Below, in pieces: positions 25,901-35,100 of a DNA stretch of 64,000 bases. The stretch is from Ramlibacter sp. (GTDB taxonomy: Bacteria; Pseudomonadota; Gammaproteobacteria; Burkholderiales; Burkholderiaceae_C). The stretch lies in NCBI GenBank assembly GCA_019635415.1, contig JAHBZN010000007.1, positions 62,001 through 126,000 of the forward strand, read 5' to 3'. The position numbers and the translations under genes were made by a program. The stretch's first letter is position 1. Each line of letters starts with the position of its first letter. The notes beneath the pieces are model-generated. The model was not told the DNA's origin. It made no database searches and saw only the letters and a program-made list of their open reading frames with translations.

Positions 25901-26977
25901 CTGCGGCCAGAGGCGCGACACGGTGAAGCCCGTCAGGCCGGCCTTGGGGCGGGAGCCGCGGCCGGTGGCGCCCTCGTCGCGGATCTCGCCGCCCGCGCCG
26001 GTGCTGGCGCCCGGGAAGGGGCTGATGGCCGTGGGATGGTTGTGGGTTTCCACCTTCATCAGCACATGAGCCATTTCGCTATGCTTTTCATAGCGAGGAG
26101 TGGCCGAGGCGCCAGGGCTGGCGGCATTTTTCGCCATGAAACGCTCGATGGCCGAGCCTTCCATCACCGAGGCATTGTCCGAATACGCCACCACCATGTG
26201 CTGGGGGCTGGTCTGATGGGTGTGGCGGATCATGCCGAACATGCTCCTGTCCTGGGCCACGCCATCGATGGTGAAGGAGGCATTGAATATCTTGTGCCGG
26301 CAGTGCTCGCTGTTGGCCTGCGCGAACATCATGAGCTCCACGTCCGTGGGATTGCGGGCCAGGCCGGTGAACGCCGTGACGAGGTAGTCCATCTCGTCAT
26401 CGGCCAGCGCCAAGCCGAATCGGGTGTTGGCGGCCTCCAGCGCGGCGCGGCCACCGCCCAGCACATCGACCTGCTCCATTGGCGCGGGCGAGAGTTCGGT
26501 GAACAGGTTCTGGGCCTGGCCCCGGTCGTACATGACACTCTCGGTCATGCGGTCATGAAGCAACGCGGCCACGGCCTCACGCTGGGCTTCGGTCAGCGCG
26601 GGCTGGCCGCCGAGCAGGCCCGTCTTGAGCGAGAGCCGGTATTCGGTAATGCGCTCAACCCGCCGCAGGGCGAGTCCGCAGTTGTGGGCGATGTCCGTGG
26701 CCTTGCTGGCCCAGGGCGACACCGTGCCCAGGCGCGGTGTGACCACGAGCAGCGGGCCTTCGCCCGGGCCTGCGTACGGGTCGCCGTAGGTCAGCAGCGC
26801 GGCCAGCCGCGAGTGGTCAGCGTCAGCCGGCGGAGCGTCAGCGGCGACCAGGTGGACAAAGCGGGCCGCGATGCCGGTGATCTTGTCGTGGATGGCTTGC
26901 AGGCGCGGCAGGAGTTGCTGGACGCGGAAATCGCTGAGGGCATTGCCGCCCTCGAACTGGCTGATGTGCAGGGTCAC
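22946..26977 (-). CDS. purL: Phosphoribosylformylglycinamidine synthase PurL
   Basis: This is the fourth enzyme of purine synthesis, converting FGAR to FGAM with glutamine and ATP. It has 1343 residues, slightly longer than the ~1295 of E. coli PurL. The start is GTG, with only a weak AAGG 7 nt before it. In order it has an N-terminal PurS-like domain, a linker and the AIRS-like ATPase halves (KVETHNHPTAISPFPGASTG). The C-terminal glutaminase domain has the nucleophile in GVCNGCQM near residue 1187. A degenerate dispersed repeat lies within the coding sequence at ~26.1 kb, encoding a divergent ASPGASATPRYEKHSEMAH stretch in front of the conserved KVETHNHPT motif. Confidence 0.97.
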   Translation of the reverse strand: MTLHISQFEGGNALSDFRVQQLLPRLQAIHDKITGIAARFVHLVAADAPPADADHSRLAALLTYGDPYAGPGEGPLLVVTPRLGTVSPWASKATDIAHNCGLALRRVERITEYRLSLKTGLLGGQPALTEAQREAVAALLHDRMTESVMYDRGQAQNLFTELSPAPMEQVDVLGGGRAALEAANTRFGLALADDEMDYLVTAFTGLARNPTDVELMMFAQANSEHCRHKIFNASFTIDGVAQDRSMFGMIRHTHQTSPQHMVVAYSDNASVMEGSAIERFMAKNAASPGASATPRYEKHSEMAHVLMKVETHNHPTAISPFPGASTGAGGEIRDEGATGRGSRPKAGLTGFTVSRLWPQQGGDDFGKPEHIASPLQIMTEGPLGGAAFNNEFGRPNLLGYFREYEQTVASDVDSIRRGYHKPIMIAGGVGQIDARLTRKIEFPAGSLLIQLGGPGMRIGMGGSAASSMATGANAAELDFDSVQRGNPEIERRAQEVINHCWAQGEANPILAIHDVGAGGLSNAFPELTNDAGRGARFDLRAVQLEESGMAPKEIWSNESQERYVLAIAPESLPMFSAFCERERCPFAVIGTATEARQLVLHDPAATAADQALPVDMPMNVLLGKPPKMHRDVKTVARQVAPLSLDGVELQKAVIDVLSHPTVASKRFLITIGDRTVGGLSHRDQMVGPWQVPVADCAVTLADYSGFAGEAMSMGERTPLASVNAPASGRMAVAEAITNLLAAPIELPRVKLSANWMAACGEPGEDAALYETVRAVGMELCPALGVSIPVGKDSLSMRTQWSEEAGPKKVTSPVSLIVSAFATLADVRGTFTPQLDRAEPDSTLVLIDLGRGRHRMGGSILAQTLGQSGPDVPDLEQPQDLVNLVQAVNALRARGQVLAYHDRSDGGLLATVCEMAFAGQVGVALNIDMLLVEGDGISDSRMDTGDAKNWAGQVSARREELTLRALFSEELGVVLQVRTAERDAVMQTLREHGLSAFSHFIGKTRPASSGIEAGKGQIQIWRDTKAVFSASLADLHQVWDSVSWKICQLRDNPACADAEHAAAGDPADPGLHVHLSFDPAENPAAPFLNLARPKVAILREQGVNSHVEMAYTFTEAGFDAFDVHMTDLQTGRADLKDFKGVVACGGFSYGDTLGAGIGWARSITFNPVLADQFKAFFARTDTFGLGVCNGCQMFAELADIIPGAEDWPRFTTNRSERFEARLSQVEVLASPSLFFQGMAGSRLPIAVAHGEGYANFAYRGDPARAIAAMRYVDHQGAPTETYPLNPNGSPGGLTAVTTADGRFTALMPHPERVFRNIQMSWTDGDRSDLSPWMRIWRNARKWVG
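26078..26138 (-). repeat. Dispersed intragenic repeat (copy in purL)
   Basis: On the minus strand this reads agccctggcg, then cggccact and tcgctatgaaaagcatagcg. The block order (AGCCC, GG.CACT, GCTATNAA, CATAGC) matches copies in dapE, the ABC-F gene and ligA. It stays in frame with purL, encoding part of a variable surface loop ahead of the conserved ATP-binding motif. Confidence 0.6.
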
Positions 26978-27081
26978 GTGGTGGCCTTGGAGATGGTCCG
27001 GCGCTGCGCTGAATGGGCAGCCCCGTGGAAACCCTGAATTCTACCTGCGGGGGAATTCGCTGAATGGGATAATTCCGCTCC

Positions 27082-27885
27082 ATGAGCATTACCTACAAGG
27101 ACGCTGACGGCGTCGCCGGCATGCGCGAAGCGTGCCGCCTGGCTTCCGAGGTGCTGGACTACCTCACCCCGCACGTCAAGGCCGGCGTCACCACCCGTGA
27201 AATCGACCGCCTGGCCAATGACTACATGGTCAACGTGCAGGGCACGACCTCGGCCACGCTGGGCTACCAGCCTCCCGGCTACCCGCCCTACCCGGCCTCG
27301 CTGTGCACCTCGCTGAACCACGTGGTGTGCCACGGCATCCCCAACGACAAGCCTCTGAAGAAGGGCGACATCATGAACATTGATGTCACCGTCATCACCA
27401 AGGAGGGCTGGTTTGGCGACAACAGCCGCATGTACATCATCGGCGAAGGCTCGATTGCCGCCAAGCGCCTGTGCGCCGTGACCTTTGACGCCATGTGGCA
27501 CGGCATCATGCAGGTCAAACCCGGTGCGCGGCTGGGTGACATCGGCTGGGCCATCCAGAAGTTTGCGGAGAGCAACGGCTACAGCGTGGTGCGCGAGTTC
27601 TGCGGCCACGGCATCGGCAAGGTGTTCCATGAGGAGCCGCAGGTGCTGCACTACGGGCGGCCCGGCACGCTGGAGGAGCTCAAGCCCGGCATGACCTTCA
27701 CCATCGAACCCATGATCAACGCGGGCCGCCGCGACATCAAGGAAATGGGTGACGGCTGGACCATCGTCACCAAGGACCATTCGCTGTCCGCGCAGTGGGA
27801 ACACACCGTGCTGGTGACCGAGACCGGCTATGAAGTCCTGACCCTGTCGGCGGGCAGCCCTCCCACGCCGGCCTTCGTGAAGTGA
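27082..27885 (+). CDS. map: Methionine aminopeptidase type I
   Basis: This enzyme removes the N-terminal initiator methionine. It has 267 residues, the usual length of type I Map. The metal site is made by Asp in IDVTVI, Asp in WFGDNSRM, His in FCGHGIGKVFHEEP, Glu in TIEPMI and Glu in WEHTVLV. The N-terminal half contains the conserved GYPPYPASLCTSLNHVVCHG. The divergent purL start lies 104 bp away. The 3' end overlaps glnD by 4 bp (GTGA), so glnD is translationally coupled. Confidence 0.97.
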   Translation: MSITYKDADGVAGMREACRLASEVLDYLTPHVKAGVTTREIDRLANDYMVNVQGTTSATLGYQPPGYPPYPASLCTSLNHVVCHGIPNDKPLKKGDIMNIDVTVITKEGWFGDNSRMYIIGEGSIAAKRLCAVTFDAMWHGIMQVKPGARLGDIGWAIQKFAESNGYSVVREFCGHGIGKVFHEEPQVLHYGRPGTLEELKPGMTFTIEPMINAGRRDIKEMGDGWTIVTKDHSLSAQWEHTVLVTETGYEVLTLSAGSPPTPAFVK

Positions 27886-30473
27886 GCGACGTCGCCGCGC
27901 TGCGCGAGGAATACCGCCTCAAGAAGTCGGTGCTGCTGCAGAGCGTGCAGTCCGGCGGCGCCTCCACGCGCGGCATCCGCCAGCTGTTGCAGCGGCTGGC
28001 CAAGCTGACCGACGACACCTTGCGCACGCTCTGGACGGATGCGGGGTTCGACCCTGCACTGGCGCTGGTGGCGGTGGGCGGTTTTGGCCGGGGCGAGCTG
28101 TTTCCCCATTCCGATGTCGACGTGCTGCTGCTGATGCCGGATGGCACCTCGCCCGATGCGGATGCCGGCCTGACGCAGCGAATCGAGGGCTTCATTGGCA
28201 GTTGCTGGGACACGGGACTGGAAATTGGGTCCAGCGTGCGCACGGTGTCCGACTGCGTGGCCGAGGCCGCCAAGGACGTCACGGTGCAGACCTCGTTGCT
28301 CGAGGCGCGGCTCATCACCGGCGAGCGCAAGCTGTTCACGCGCTTCTACAAACGCTTCCAGGCGGGCCTGGACCCCAAGGCCTTCTTCGTCGCCAAGACA
28401 CTGGAGTTGCGCCAGCGCCACCACAAGTTTGAGAACACACCCTATGCGCTGGAGCCCAACTGCAAGGAATCGCCTGGCGGGCTGCGCGACCTCCAGTGCA
28501 TCCTCTGGGTGGCCCGGGCCGCGGGATTCGGCAAGAGCTGGGACGAACTGGCCCGCAAGGGCCTGGCCACGCCCTTCGAGGCCCGGCAGATCAAGCGCAA
28601 CGAAGCGCTGCTGAGCCTGATCCGCGCGCGGCTGCATCTCATCGCACATCGGCGCGAGGACCGGCTGGTGTTCGACCTGCAGACCGCGGTGGCCGAGTCC
28701 TTCGGCTACCAGGCCCAGACGGCGGACAACGGGCGGCTGGTGGCCCGCTCGAGCGAGGCGCTGATGAAGCGCTACTACTGGTCGGCCAAGGCGGTGGCCC
28801 AGCTCAACCAGATCCTGCTGCTGAACATCGAGGAGCGGCTGAACCCCAGCACCCACGAGCCGCGCCCCATCAACGAACGTTTCGCCGACAAGGCCGGCAT
28901 GCTGGAAGTGACCAGCGACGACCTCTACGAACGCGAGCCTCACGCCATCCTCGAGACCTTCCTGGTGTTTGAAAACACCGTGGGCATCAACGGCCTGTCC
29001 GCCCGCACGCTGCGGGCGCTGTACAACGTGCGCGGCGTCATGAACGGCAAGTTCCGCAGTGACCCGGTGAACCGGGCCACCTTCATGGCCATCCTCAAGG
29101 AGCCGGTGGGCCTGACCCATGCGATGCGGCTCATGAACCAGACCTCGGTGCTGGGCCGCTACCTCTGGGTGTTCCGGCGCATCGTGGGCCAGATGCAGCA
29201 CGACCTGTTCCATGTCTATACCGTGGACCAGCACATCCTGATGGTGCTGCGCAACGTGCGGCGGTTTTTCATTGCGGAGCATGCACACGAGTACCCGTTC
29301 TGCTCCCAGCTGGCCTCCGGCATGGACCGGCCGTGGGTGTTGTACGTGGCCGCGCTGTTCCACGACATCGCCAAGGGGCGCGGGGGCGACCATTCCGAAC
29401 TCGGCGGGCACGAGGTCCGGCGCTTTTGCCGTCAGCATGGCATCACGCGCGAAGACAGCCAGCTCATCGAATTCCTGGTGCAGGAGCACCTGACCATGAG
29501 CCGGGTGGCGCAGAAGGAAGACTTGAGCAACCCTGACGTGATTGCCGCCTTTGCCCGCCGCGTCGGCAGCGAACGCTACCTGACCGCGCTGTACCTGCTG
29601 ACCGTGGCCGATATCCGGGGCACCAGCCCCAAGGTCTGGAACGCCTGGAAGGGCAAGCTGCTCGAAGACCTGTACCGCTACACCCTGCGCGTGCTGGGCG
29701 GACACGCGGCCGACCCGGCGGCCGAAATCGAAGCCCGCAAGCGCGAGGCCTTGGTAATGCTGGCGCTGCACGCCCTGCCCCACGAGGCCCACAAGAAGCT
29801 CTGGGAAACGCTGGACGTGGGTTACTTCATGCGCCACGACGCGGCCGATATCGCCTGGCATACACGCATGCTGTCGCGCCACACCGGCACGGCGCGCTGC
29901 ATCGTTCGCGCGCGACGCTCCACCGTGGGGGAAGGCATGCAGGTCCTGGTTTACACGCCCGACCAGACCGACCTGTTCGCTCGCATCTGCGGGTACTTTG
30001 ACCAGGCCGGCTTCAGCATCCTGGACGCCAAGGTCCACACCGCGAACAACGGCTATGCGCTGGACACCTTCCAGGTCGTCACGTCCATGCTGCCCGAGCA
30101 CTACCGCGAACTGATCAGCATGGTCGAGGCCGAACTGGACCACACCATCGAAAACCCGGGCCCGCTACCACCGCCGAGCAAGGGGCGTGTCTCACGCCGG
30201 GTCAAGAGCTTCCCGGTGGCGCCACGCGTTGACCTCCGGCCCGACGAGAAGGCACAGCGCTGGCTGCTGAGCATCTCGGCCAGCGACCGCGTGGGCCTGC
30301 TCTACAGCGTCGCGCGGGTGCTCGCCCACCACAAACTGAACCTTCAGCTGGCCAAGGTGAGCACCCTGGGTGAGCGGGTGGAAGACACCTTCCTGATCGA
30401 CGGCCCCGAGCTTCAGCAGAACAAGGCCCAGATCGCCATCGAGACAGAACTGCTCGAAGCCCTGGCCCCTTGA
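27882..30473 (+). CDS. glnD: [Protein-PII] uridylyltransferase / uridylyl-removing enzyme GlnD
   Basis: This is the bifunctional nitrogen sensor that uridylylates PII (GlnB/GlnK) at low glutamine and removes UMP at high glutamine. It has 863 residues and a GTG start overlapping the map stop. The nucleotidyltransferase motif GGFGRGELFPHSDVDVLLL is near residue 66. The HD hydrolase motif FHDIAKGRGGDHSELG is near residues 493-508. Two C-terminal ACT glutamine-sensing domains occupy about 685-755 and 791-863. The map-glnD pairing is standard in proteobacteria. Confidence 0.97.
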   Translation: MSDVAALREEYRLKKSVLLQSVQSGGASTRGIRQLLQRLAKLTDDTLRTLWTDAGFDPALALVAVGGFGRGELFPHSDVDVLLLMPDGTSPDADAGLTQRIEGFIGSCWDTGLEIGSSVRTVSDCVAEAAKDVTVQTSLLEARLITGERKLFTRFYKRFQAGLDPKAFFVAKTLELRQRHHKFENTPYALEPNCKESPGGLRDLQCILWVARAAGFGKSWDELARKGLATPFEARQIKRNEALLSLIRARLHLIAHRREDRLVFDLQTAVAESFGYQAQTADNGRLVARSSEALMKRYYWSAKAVAQLNQILLLNIEERLNPSTHEPRPINERFADKAGMLEVTSDDLYEREPHAILETFLVFENTVGINGLSARTLRALYNVRGVMNGKFRSDPVNRATFMAILKEPVGLTHAMRLMNQTSVLGRYLWVFRRIVGQMQHDLFHVYTVDQHILMVLRNVRRFFIAEHAHEYPFCSQLASGMDRPWVLYVAALFHDIAKGRGGDHSELGGHEVRRFCRQHGITREDSQLIEFLVQEHLTMSRVAQKEDLSNPDVIAAFARRVGSERYLTALYLLTVADIRGTSPKVWNAWKGKLLEDLYRYTLRVLGGHAADPAAEIEARKREALVMLALHALPHEAHKKLWETLDVGYFMRHDAADIAWHTRMLSRHTGTARCIVRARRSTVGEGMQVLVYTPDQTDLFARICGYFDQAGFSILDAKVHTANNGYALDTFQVVTSMLPEHYRELISMVEAELDHTIENPGPLPPPSKGRVSRRVKSFPVAPRVDLRPDEKAQRWLLSISASDRVGLLYSVARVLAHHKLNLQLAKVSTLGERVEDTFLIDGPELQQNKAQIAIETELLEALAP

Positions 30474-30516
30474 TCGTCGACCGGTGCGTCCGGCCCAGCC
30501 TGCTTCAGGCCTTGAT

Positions 30517-30545
30517 TTTTAATGCCAAAAACATTAAAATTGGCA
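30517..30545. promoter_or_regulatory. AT-rich nested inverted repeats upstream of the OmpA-domain gene
   Basis: TTTTAATG and CATTAAAA form a perfect 8-bp inverted repeat with a 7-nt spacer. TGCCAA and TTGGCA form an overlapping one. They lie in a markedly AT-rich 263-bp gap (30474-30736) between glnD and the OmpA-domain gene. Such a lowered-GC region is probably promoter or operator DNA, and no clear protein gene is present in it. Confidence 0.4.
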
Positions 30546-30736
30546 ATCGCCTAAGCATTGATTGTTATATGTCGTTGCGCCTGGCGTTTTCCGTCTTCGC
30601 GACGGTCGTTGATGCTCAGGAAATTAAATTCTTGTTTATCAACAGGTTAGGATGATTTCTTCATCCTGATTGTTTCGTGGCTGCCGGCCTCGCGCGCGAC
30701 ACGCCGTTCTACTCACCACGTTTCAAGGAGGTCAAG

Positions 30737-31318
30737 ATGAAAAATGGCTATGCGGAAATCATGTCCGGCGAAGAGGTCCTGCGCAACTCGCTCGCATCGG
30801 CCCCTGACGGCCGACCCCTCGCGCGCCGGGTCTTCTTCGACGCCAACAGCTGGGAACTGCACGACGAATTCCTGCCCCTGATCCAGGCCCATGCGGCCTA
30901 CCTGCGCGCCAATCCTGATCGTGTGGCCCTCATTTCGGGGCATACCCATGGTGTTGGCAGCCAGCGCTACTGCTGGCTGATTGGCGAGCGGCGCAGCCGC
31001 GCCGTGGTGCGCGCACTGGCCGAAGCGGGGGTCCCGGCCCACCAGATCGCCGGACTGAGCAAAGGCGAAGCCAAGGCAGATCAGGAGCAGGAGGAGCGTT
31101 TTGCCCGCTACCGGCGCCGCGTCAACATCGAATACTGCTCGGCCAGCGAAGTGGCGGACAAACTCATTCCCGCACCTGGCGCACCCGCCTGGTGGAAAGC
31201 CGTGCTGGGCCGCGACCGGCCTGCGGCGAGCGCCAGCCCCCGCGCAGGCTCCCCTGCGCCACGCAAGCGCCGCCAGTCCGCCGGCCGAAGCGGGGAACGG
31301 CCGGTCGCCATCCACTGA
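30737..31318 (+). CDS. OmpA-domain protein without signal peptide
   Basis: This 193-residue protein has one OmpA/MotB-type peptidoglycan-binding domain (PF00691-like). It covers RVFFDANSWELHDEFLPLIQ through ISGHTHGVGSQRYCWLIGERRS and the RRVNIEY end. AAGGAGG precedes the ATG at 30737 by 6 nt. The N-terminus MKNGYAEIMSGEEVLRNSLA has no signal sequence or lipobox, which is unusual for a peptidoglycan-binding domain. The C-terminal 40 residues are Pro/Arg/Ser-rich and basic (PRKRRQSAGRSGER). It is convergent with def. Export by a non-Sec route, or a non-periplasmic role, is possible. Confidence 0.75.
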   Translation: MKNGYAEIMSGEEVLRNSLASAPDGRPLARRVFFDANSWELHDEFLPLIQAHAAYLRANPDRVALISGHTHGVGSQRYCWLIGERRSRAVVRALAEAGVPAHQIAGLSKGEAKADQEQEERFARYRRRVNIEYCSASEVADKLIPAPGAPAWWKAVLGRDRPAASASPRAGSPAPRKRRQSAGRSGERPVAIH

Positions 31319-31345
31319 GGCCGACTGACGCGCTCAGAGCCGGGA

Positions 31346-31885
31346 TCAGTCGTCGTCGGAAGCGTCGAGCCCCGGAAACAGCACGTCAGTGAACCCGAAC
31401 CGGCTGAAGTCACGCACCCGCATCGGGTACAGCTTGCCAATGAGGTGGTCGCACTCGTGTTGCACCACCCGGGCATGGAAGCCTTCCGCGGTTCGCTCGA
31501 TCGGGTCCCCATAGGAGTCGAACCCGGTGTACCGGATGCGTGAGAACCGTGGCACCACGCCGCGCAGGCCCGGCACCGACAGGCAACCCTCCCAGCCCTC
31601 TTCTTCCTCGGGCCCCAACGGGGTAATCACGGGATTGAGCAGTACGGTGCGCGGCACCGGCGGTGCGTCCGGGTAGCGCGGGTTGACGGCGTCCGTACCG
31701 AATATCACCAGCTGCAGGTCGACACCGATCTGCGGCGCAGCAAGCCCGGCGCCATTGACCGCGTGCATGGTTTCGAACATGTCACGCACCAGCCAATGCA
31801 GGTCGTCCGTGTCGAACTGCGCCACGGGCCGGGCCACACGCAGCAGGCGCGGGTCGCCCATTTTGAGGATGTCTCGAACCGTCAC
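31346..31885 (-). CDS. def: Peptide deformylase
   Basis: This iron or zinc enzyme removes the N-formyl group from nascent proteins. It has 179 residues and a GTG start, with no better ATG upstream. The three family motifs are GAGLAAPQIG (45-54), EGCLS (99-103) and HECDH (143-147), whose Cys and two His bind the metal. The usual partner fmt is not next to it. It lies 67 bp downstream of the putative cdiI gene on the same strand, so it may be reached by read-through from the CDI operon but probably has its own promoter. Confidence 0.97.
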   Translation of the reverse strand: MTVRDILKMGDPRLLRVARPVAQFDTDDLHWLVRDMFETMHAVNGAGLAAPQIGVDLQLVIFGTDAVNPRYPDAPPVPRTVLLNPVITPLGPEEEEGWEGCLSVPGLRGVVPRFSRIRYTGFDSYGDPIERTAEGFHARVVQHECDHLIGKLYPMRVRDFSRFGFTDVLFPGLDASDDD

Positions 31886-31951
31886 GGCGATGCCTCTCGG
31901 ATAAATCTGAAGCTTAACGCCTGGGCGGGGGGCTGTGACGGCTGGCGTGGG

Positions 31952-32194
31952 CTAGTGCACCGCGAGCGGCATGCAGGCGGCGTTCCCAGCCTCCAATACA
32001 GCCAGCGCATGGCATCCCAGCTCCGGCATGTAGAACTCCACCTCATTCGCCATGGGCCGTGAAGGGTCTCCGTGGACCATGACGACGGCCCCCAGGGCGC
32101 CGGCCGGCACCAGCACCATATGACCTTCGCCGAGTACCTGCGCATCCACCGCCTCGCTCAGTCGTATCGGATCGTTTTCACGGTGAACCCTCAT
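31952..32194 (-). CDS. cdiI: Putative CDI immunity protein, DUF4926-like
   Basis: This 80-residue soluble protein has no signal peptide. The start codon overlaps the stop of the giant exoprotein gene in an ATGA, which is the position of immunity genes in CDI loci. The middle and C-terminal parts (VPAGALGAVVMVHG, EVEFYMPELGCHALAVLEAG) resemble the DUF4926 small beta-barrel family, which often follows DUF6883-type toxin domains in polymorphic toxin operons. The expected job is to neutralise the C-terminal domain of the neighbouring TpsA inside the cell. The family match is by eye and the function is inferred. Confidence 0.65.
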   Translation of the reverse strand: MRVHRENDPIRLSEAVDAQVLGEGHMVLVPAGALGAVVMVHGDPSRPMANEVEFYMPELGCHALAVLEAGNAACMPLAVH

Positions 32195-35100
32195 TTCTTC
32201 GCCGGGAAGCCTGCGACGAGGCTCACCGCTCCGGTGTCATCCTTCTTGAAAACGAATGTCACATCCATCGTCTTCCCATTGGGGCCATGGATCGGGATGG
32301 CCTGCTCAAACGTCTGGCCATTGGGTGTGGCAACTGCCTTCGATTCGCTGAAACTGATCTGCGAAGCCAGTTGCTGCAGGTTGCCCTTGTCGAATCCAAG
32401 TTCCTGCTGGAGCCAGGTCGCCTTGGTCTGGCTTTGCGGATTGACGGCGTCGAGGACGGCATCCTTCAGTTTGGTGAGCAGATTGGCAGCATTCAACCTG
32501 TGACCATGGCCGTGCCCATTGCCATTGCCATTGCCATTGCCATTGCCATTGCCATTGCCATTGCCATTCCCGTTTCCGTTTCCGTTTCCAGGTCCTTGCG
32601 CCGGAGGCGGCGCCTCGGCGACCGGAGCCTTCAAAACCGGAGGTACCACGGCAACAGGACTTGGTAGCACGGGGCTGAGCACGGGCGCGTCCAAACCGCC
32701 CACGGGCGCAATCGGAGACACCGCAGATACCGGCGCAGCAGCGGCAACGGGAGAGATGGATGCGACCAGTGGAGCGGGCGCGAGGGCCACTACCGGCGCA
32801 ACGAGGCCTACTGGTGATGTCATGACCTCCGCAGCGACCGGCATCACCGGCAGTGAAAGGCCACCTCCTCCAGCACCCACGCCGACCGGTGAGGGACTCG
32901 GTGCCGGTGAGGGACTCGGTGCCGGTGCGGGACTCGGTGCCGGTGCGGGACTCGGTGCCGGTGCGGGACTCGGTGCCGGTGCGGGACTCGGTGCCGGTGA
33001 GGGACTCGGTGCCGGTGAGGGACTCGGTGCCGGCGTAGAACCGCCCGCGCCCAATGCGGATCGGTTTTGAACCGTCTGGATGTCCCCCTTGCCGAGCCAA
33101 TCCCCCGCATCCACTTGCATCCGGTTCTTGACTTCGTAGAGGTCCATATCCACGACACGCGGGGCCTCTGCAATTCTCGAAGCAGCCGGGTTGGATGCTG
33201 CCACGACTGTCACATCCACACCAAACGCGGTCCGGCTGTCCTCATTGGACTTCGCCACGGCTTCGATCTGAGGGGCGCCACTCACGTTCGGACCCAGCAC
33301 CGCCTCTTGCGAGATGATCTTGCCCGACGTGCTGCCCAGCGCCGTCTGGCTATTGGCCCCTGAACTGATCGTGGTCGCCTGACCCTGCTTGATCGTGTGA
33401 GTCGCTTCCAATCCCGTTGTCGCCTCAGCCACTGACCAGGACACCGGGCTATCGACCGTGGAACTGAATCCCCCCGCGCCAAAACTCGCATGCCCCGACG
33501 TCGAAAGCGTTTCACTGTTGGTCGCCTCCAATAGCGATATGCCATTGGTCGCCTGAACCGAGGTCGCACCCGCCGCGGACACCGTCGCGCCTTTGGTCGT
33601 TACGCTGTCACCGGCCGAGATCGTGGTGTTTCCGGTGCTTGACGTAATGTTCGCCCCGACACTTGCAACCTTCTCGTAGTCCTGTTTGATGTGCCCCGTG
33701 GTCGCTTCGTATCCTGCAGCGACCTCCCAGGCAAGACCGGTTTCAAGACTTACGCCCAACTCGACCTTGGCACGAAGTTTTGCGATCATGTTGCCGCCAA
33801 GGCCATTCTTGTTTTCCACGTCCTTGGCGGCCTCGAGAACCACGTTGCCTTGGTCGGATGTCAATGACACGTCTTTCTGAGCCGTGATCGAGGTTCCCTC
33901 GAGCACCACACTACCGGTTTCAGCAGAGGCCCCATTGGCTCCTATGCGGACGGATCCACCGGTCGAAGCGATGGATCCCACCACAGCGGTCGACCTCCCT
34001 TGCGTGATATCCATCTTTTCCATTGCGGTAACAGATTCCGCAAGACCGCCAGCGGTCACTGATGCGTTCTTGACATTTCCGGTGAGGACGATGCCCGCTC
34101 GCGCGTCCTCCTTCCAGTCCAGCAACCCCGTGTTGACTGTGCTCTTGTCTTGCGCAGCCTTTATTTCGACAGAGCTCCCGGTGATGCTGATGTCACCGCC
34201 TGCGTTCAGTTGCGCGCCAACCAGCGTCGTCTTGCCGCCGTTGCTGGTCGAGGTAATGTTTCCCCCTGCGGCGTAGCTCGTCGTCGAAGCGGCCTCCACC
34301 GTCGCGTCTTTGTAGGTGTCGCGCCCGAAGTTGTAGGAACGGATGCCGGCCGATACATCAAGGGTAGGAGACAGTCCATTGTTCATGCCAACTCCTCCCA
34401 CGCCAGCCTGCCCCCCCGCGATCTCCTCGGCCCAAGTACCGACGTACAGCCCCACCCGCATGTCCTTGTTGGACTCGGAGGTCTTCTTCCAGGCTGTGTC
34501 GGAGACAGCTTCATCGGTGATGGCGACTGCACTCTGGGTGATATTTCCCGAGGTTGCCGTGATCTGTGTCCCCTGATCGACGATTGAGTTCGTCGCTGTC
34601 CGGGTCACATTGTTGCCCGCGGTGAACTGATTGGCCACCACGTTGGTGCTCCCCTCGCTGTCCGTGCCTGACCGCTGGTTGTTCCGGTAGCCGATGCTGA
34701 CGTCCGTCTTGTTGTCTGCCAGGAGCTTGACCCCCGCCCCGGGCGTTCCCCCGTATTCCGTCACACGGCTCCGGGCATAGGCTTGGGAGTCGGTTTTCAC
34801 ATCGAAATTGAGGCCTTGCGTTTCTTGAGACCACTCCGTTGTCACTGACTTCTCGTCGTGGACCGCCTGATTCAGGATATCTGTTGCCGAGATGTTCAGG
34901 TCAGTGCCGGCCGTCACCTGTGAGCCGACAAATTTGGCGGTCTCAGCCGCGGTCACGGTGGTTGCACCTCCAGAACTGATCTTTGCGCCTTGATTGACAA
35001 CTGTTTTATCCGTGGTGGTCTTGGACTCGACCCGTTGGCCGATGGTCACAGCAGCATCGTTCTCGGTCTTGGCAATGGCATCTGCCTTGGTCGTGGCCAA

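Noticed and set aside
24935..27037. 700-codon open frame antisense to purL
   Set aside because: It mirrors PurL codons, with a composition rich in Gly, Arg, Ala and His and no recognisable domain. PurL is unambiguous.
27828..30143. 771-codon open frame antisense to glnD
   Set aside because: GlnD has all its domain motifs in frame on the plus strand. The antisense frame has none and is a GC shadow.
30470..30655. 61-codon open frame after glnD
   Set aside because: It starts inside the glnD stop region and runs through AT-rich, probably regulatory DNA. There is no Shine-Dalgarno or conserved feature.
32500..33040. CRISPR-like repeats
   Set aside because: The 6-bp and 18-bp units are contiguous, without spacers, and in frame with the exoprotein, so they are protein-coding tandem repeats.
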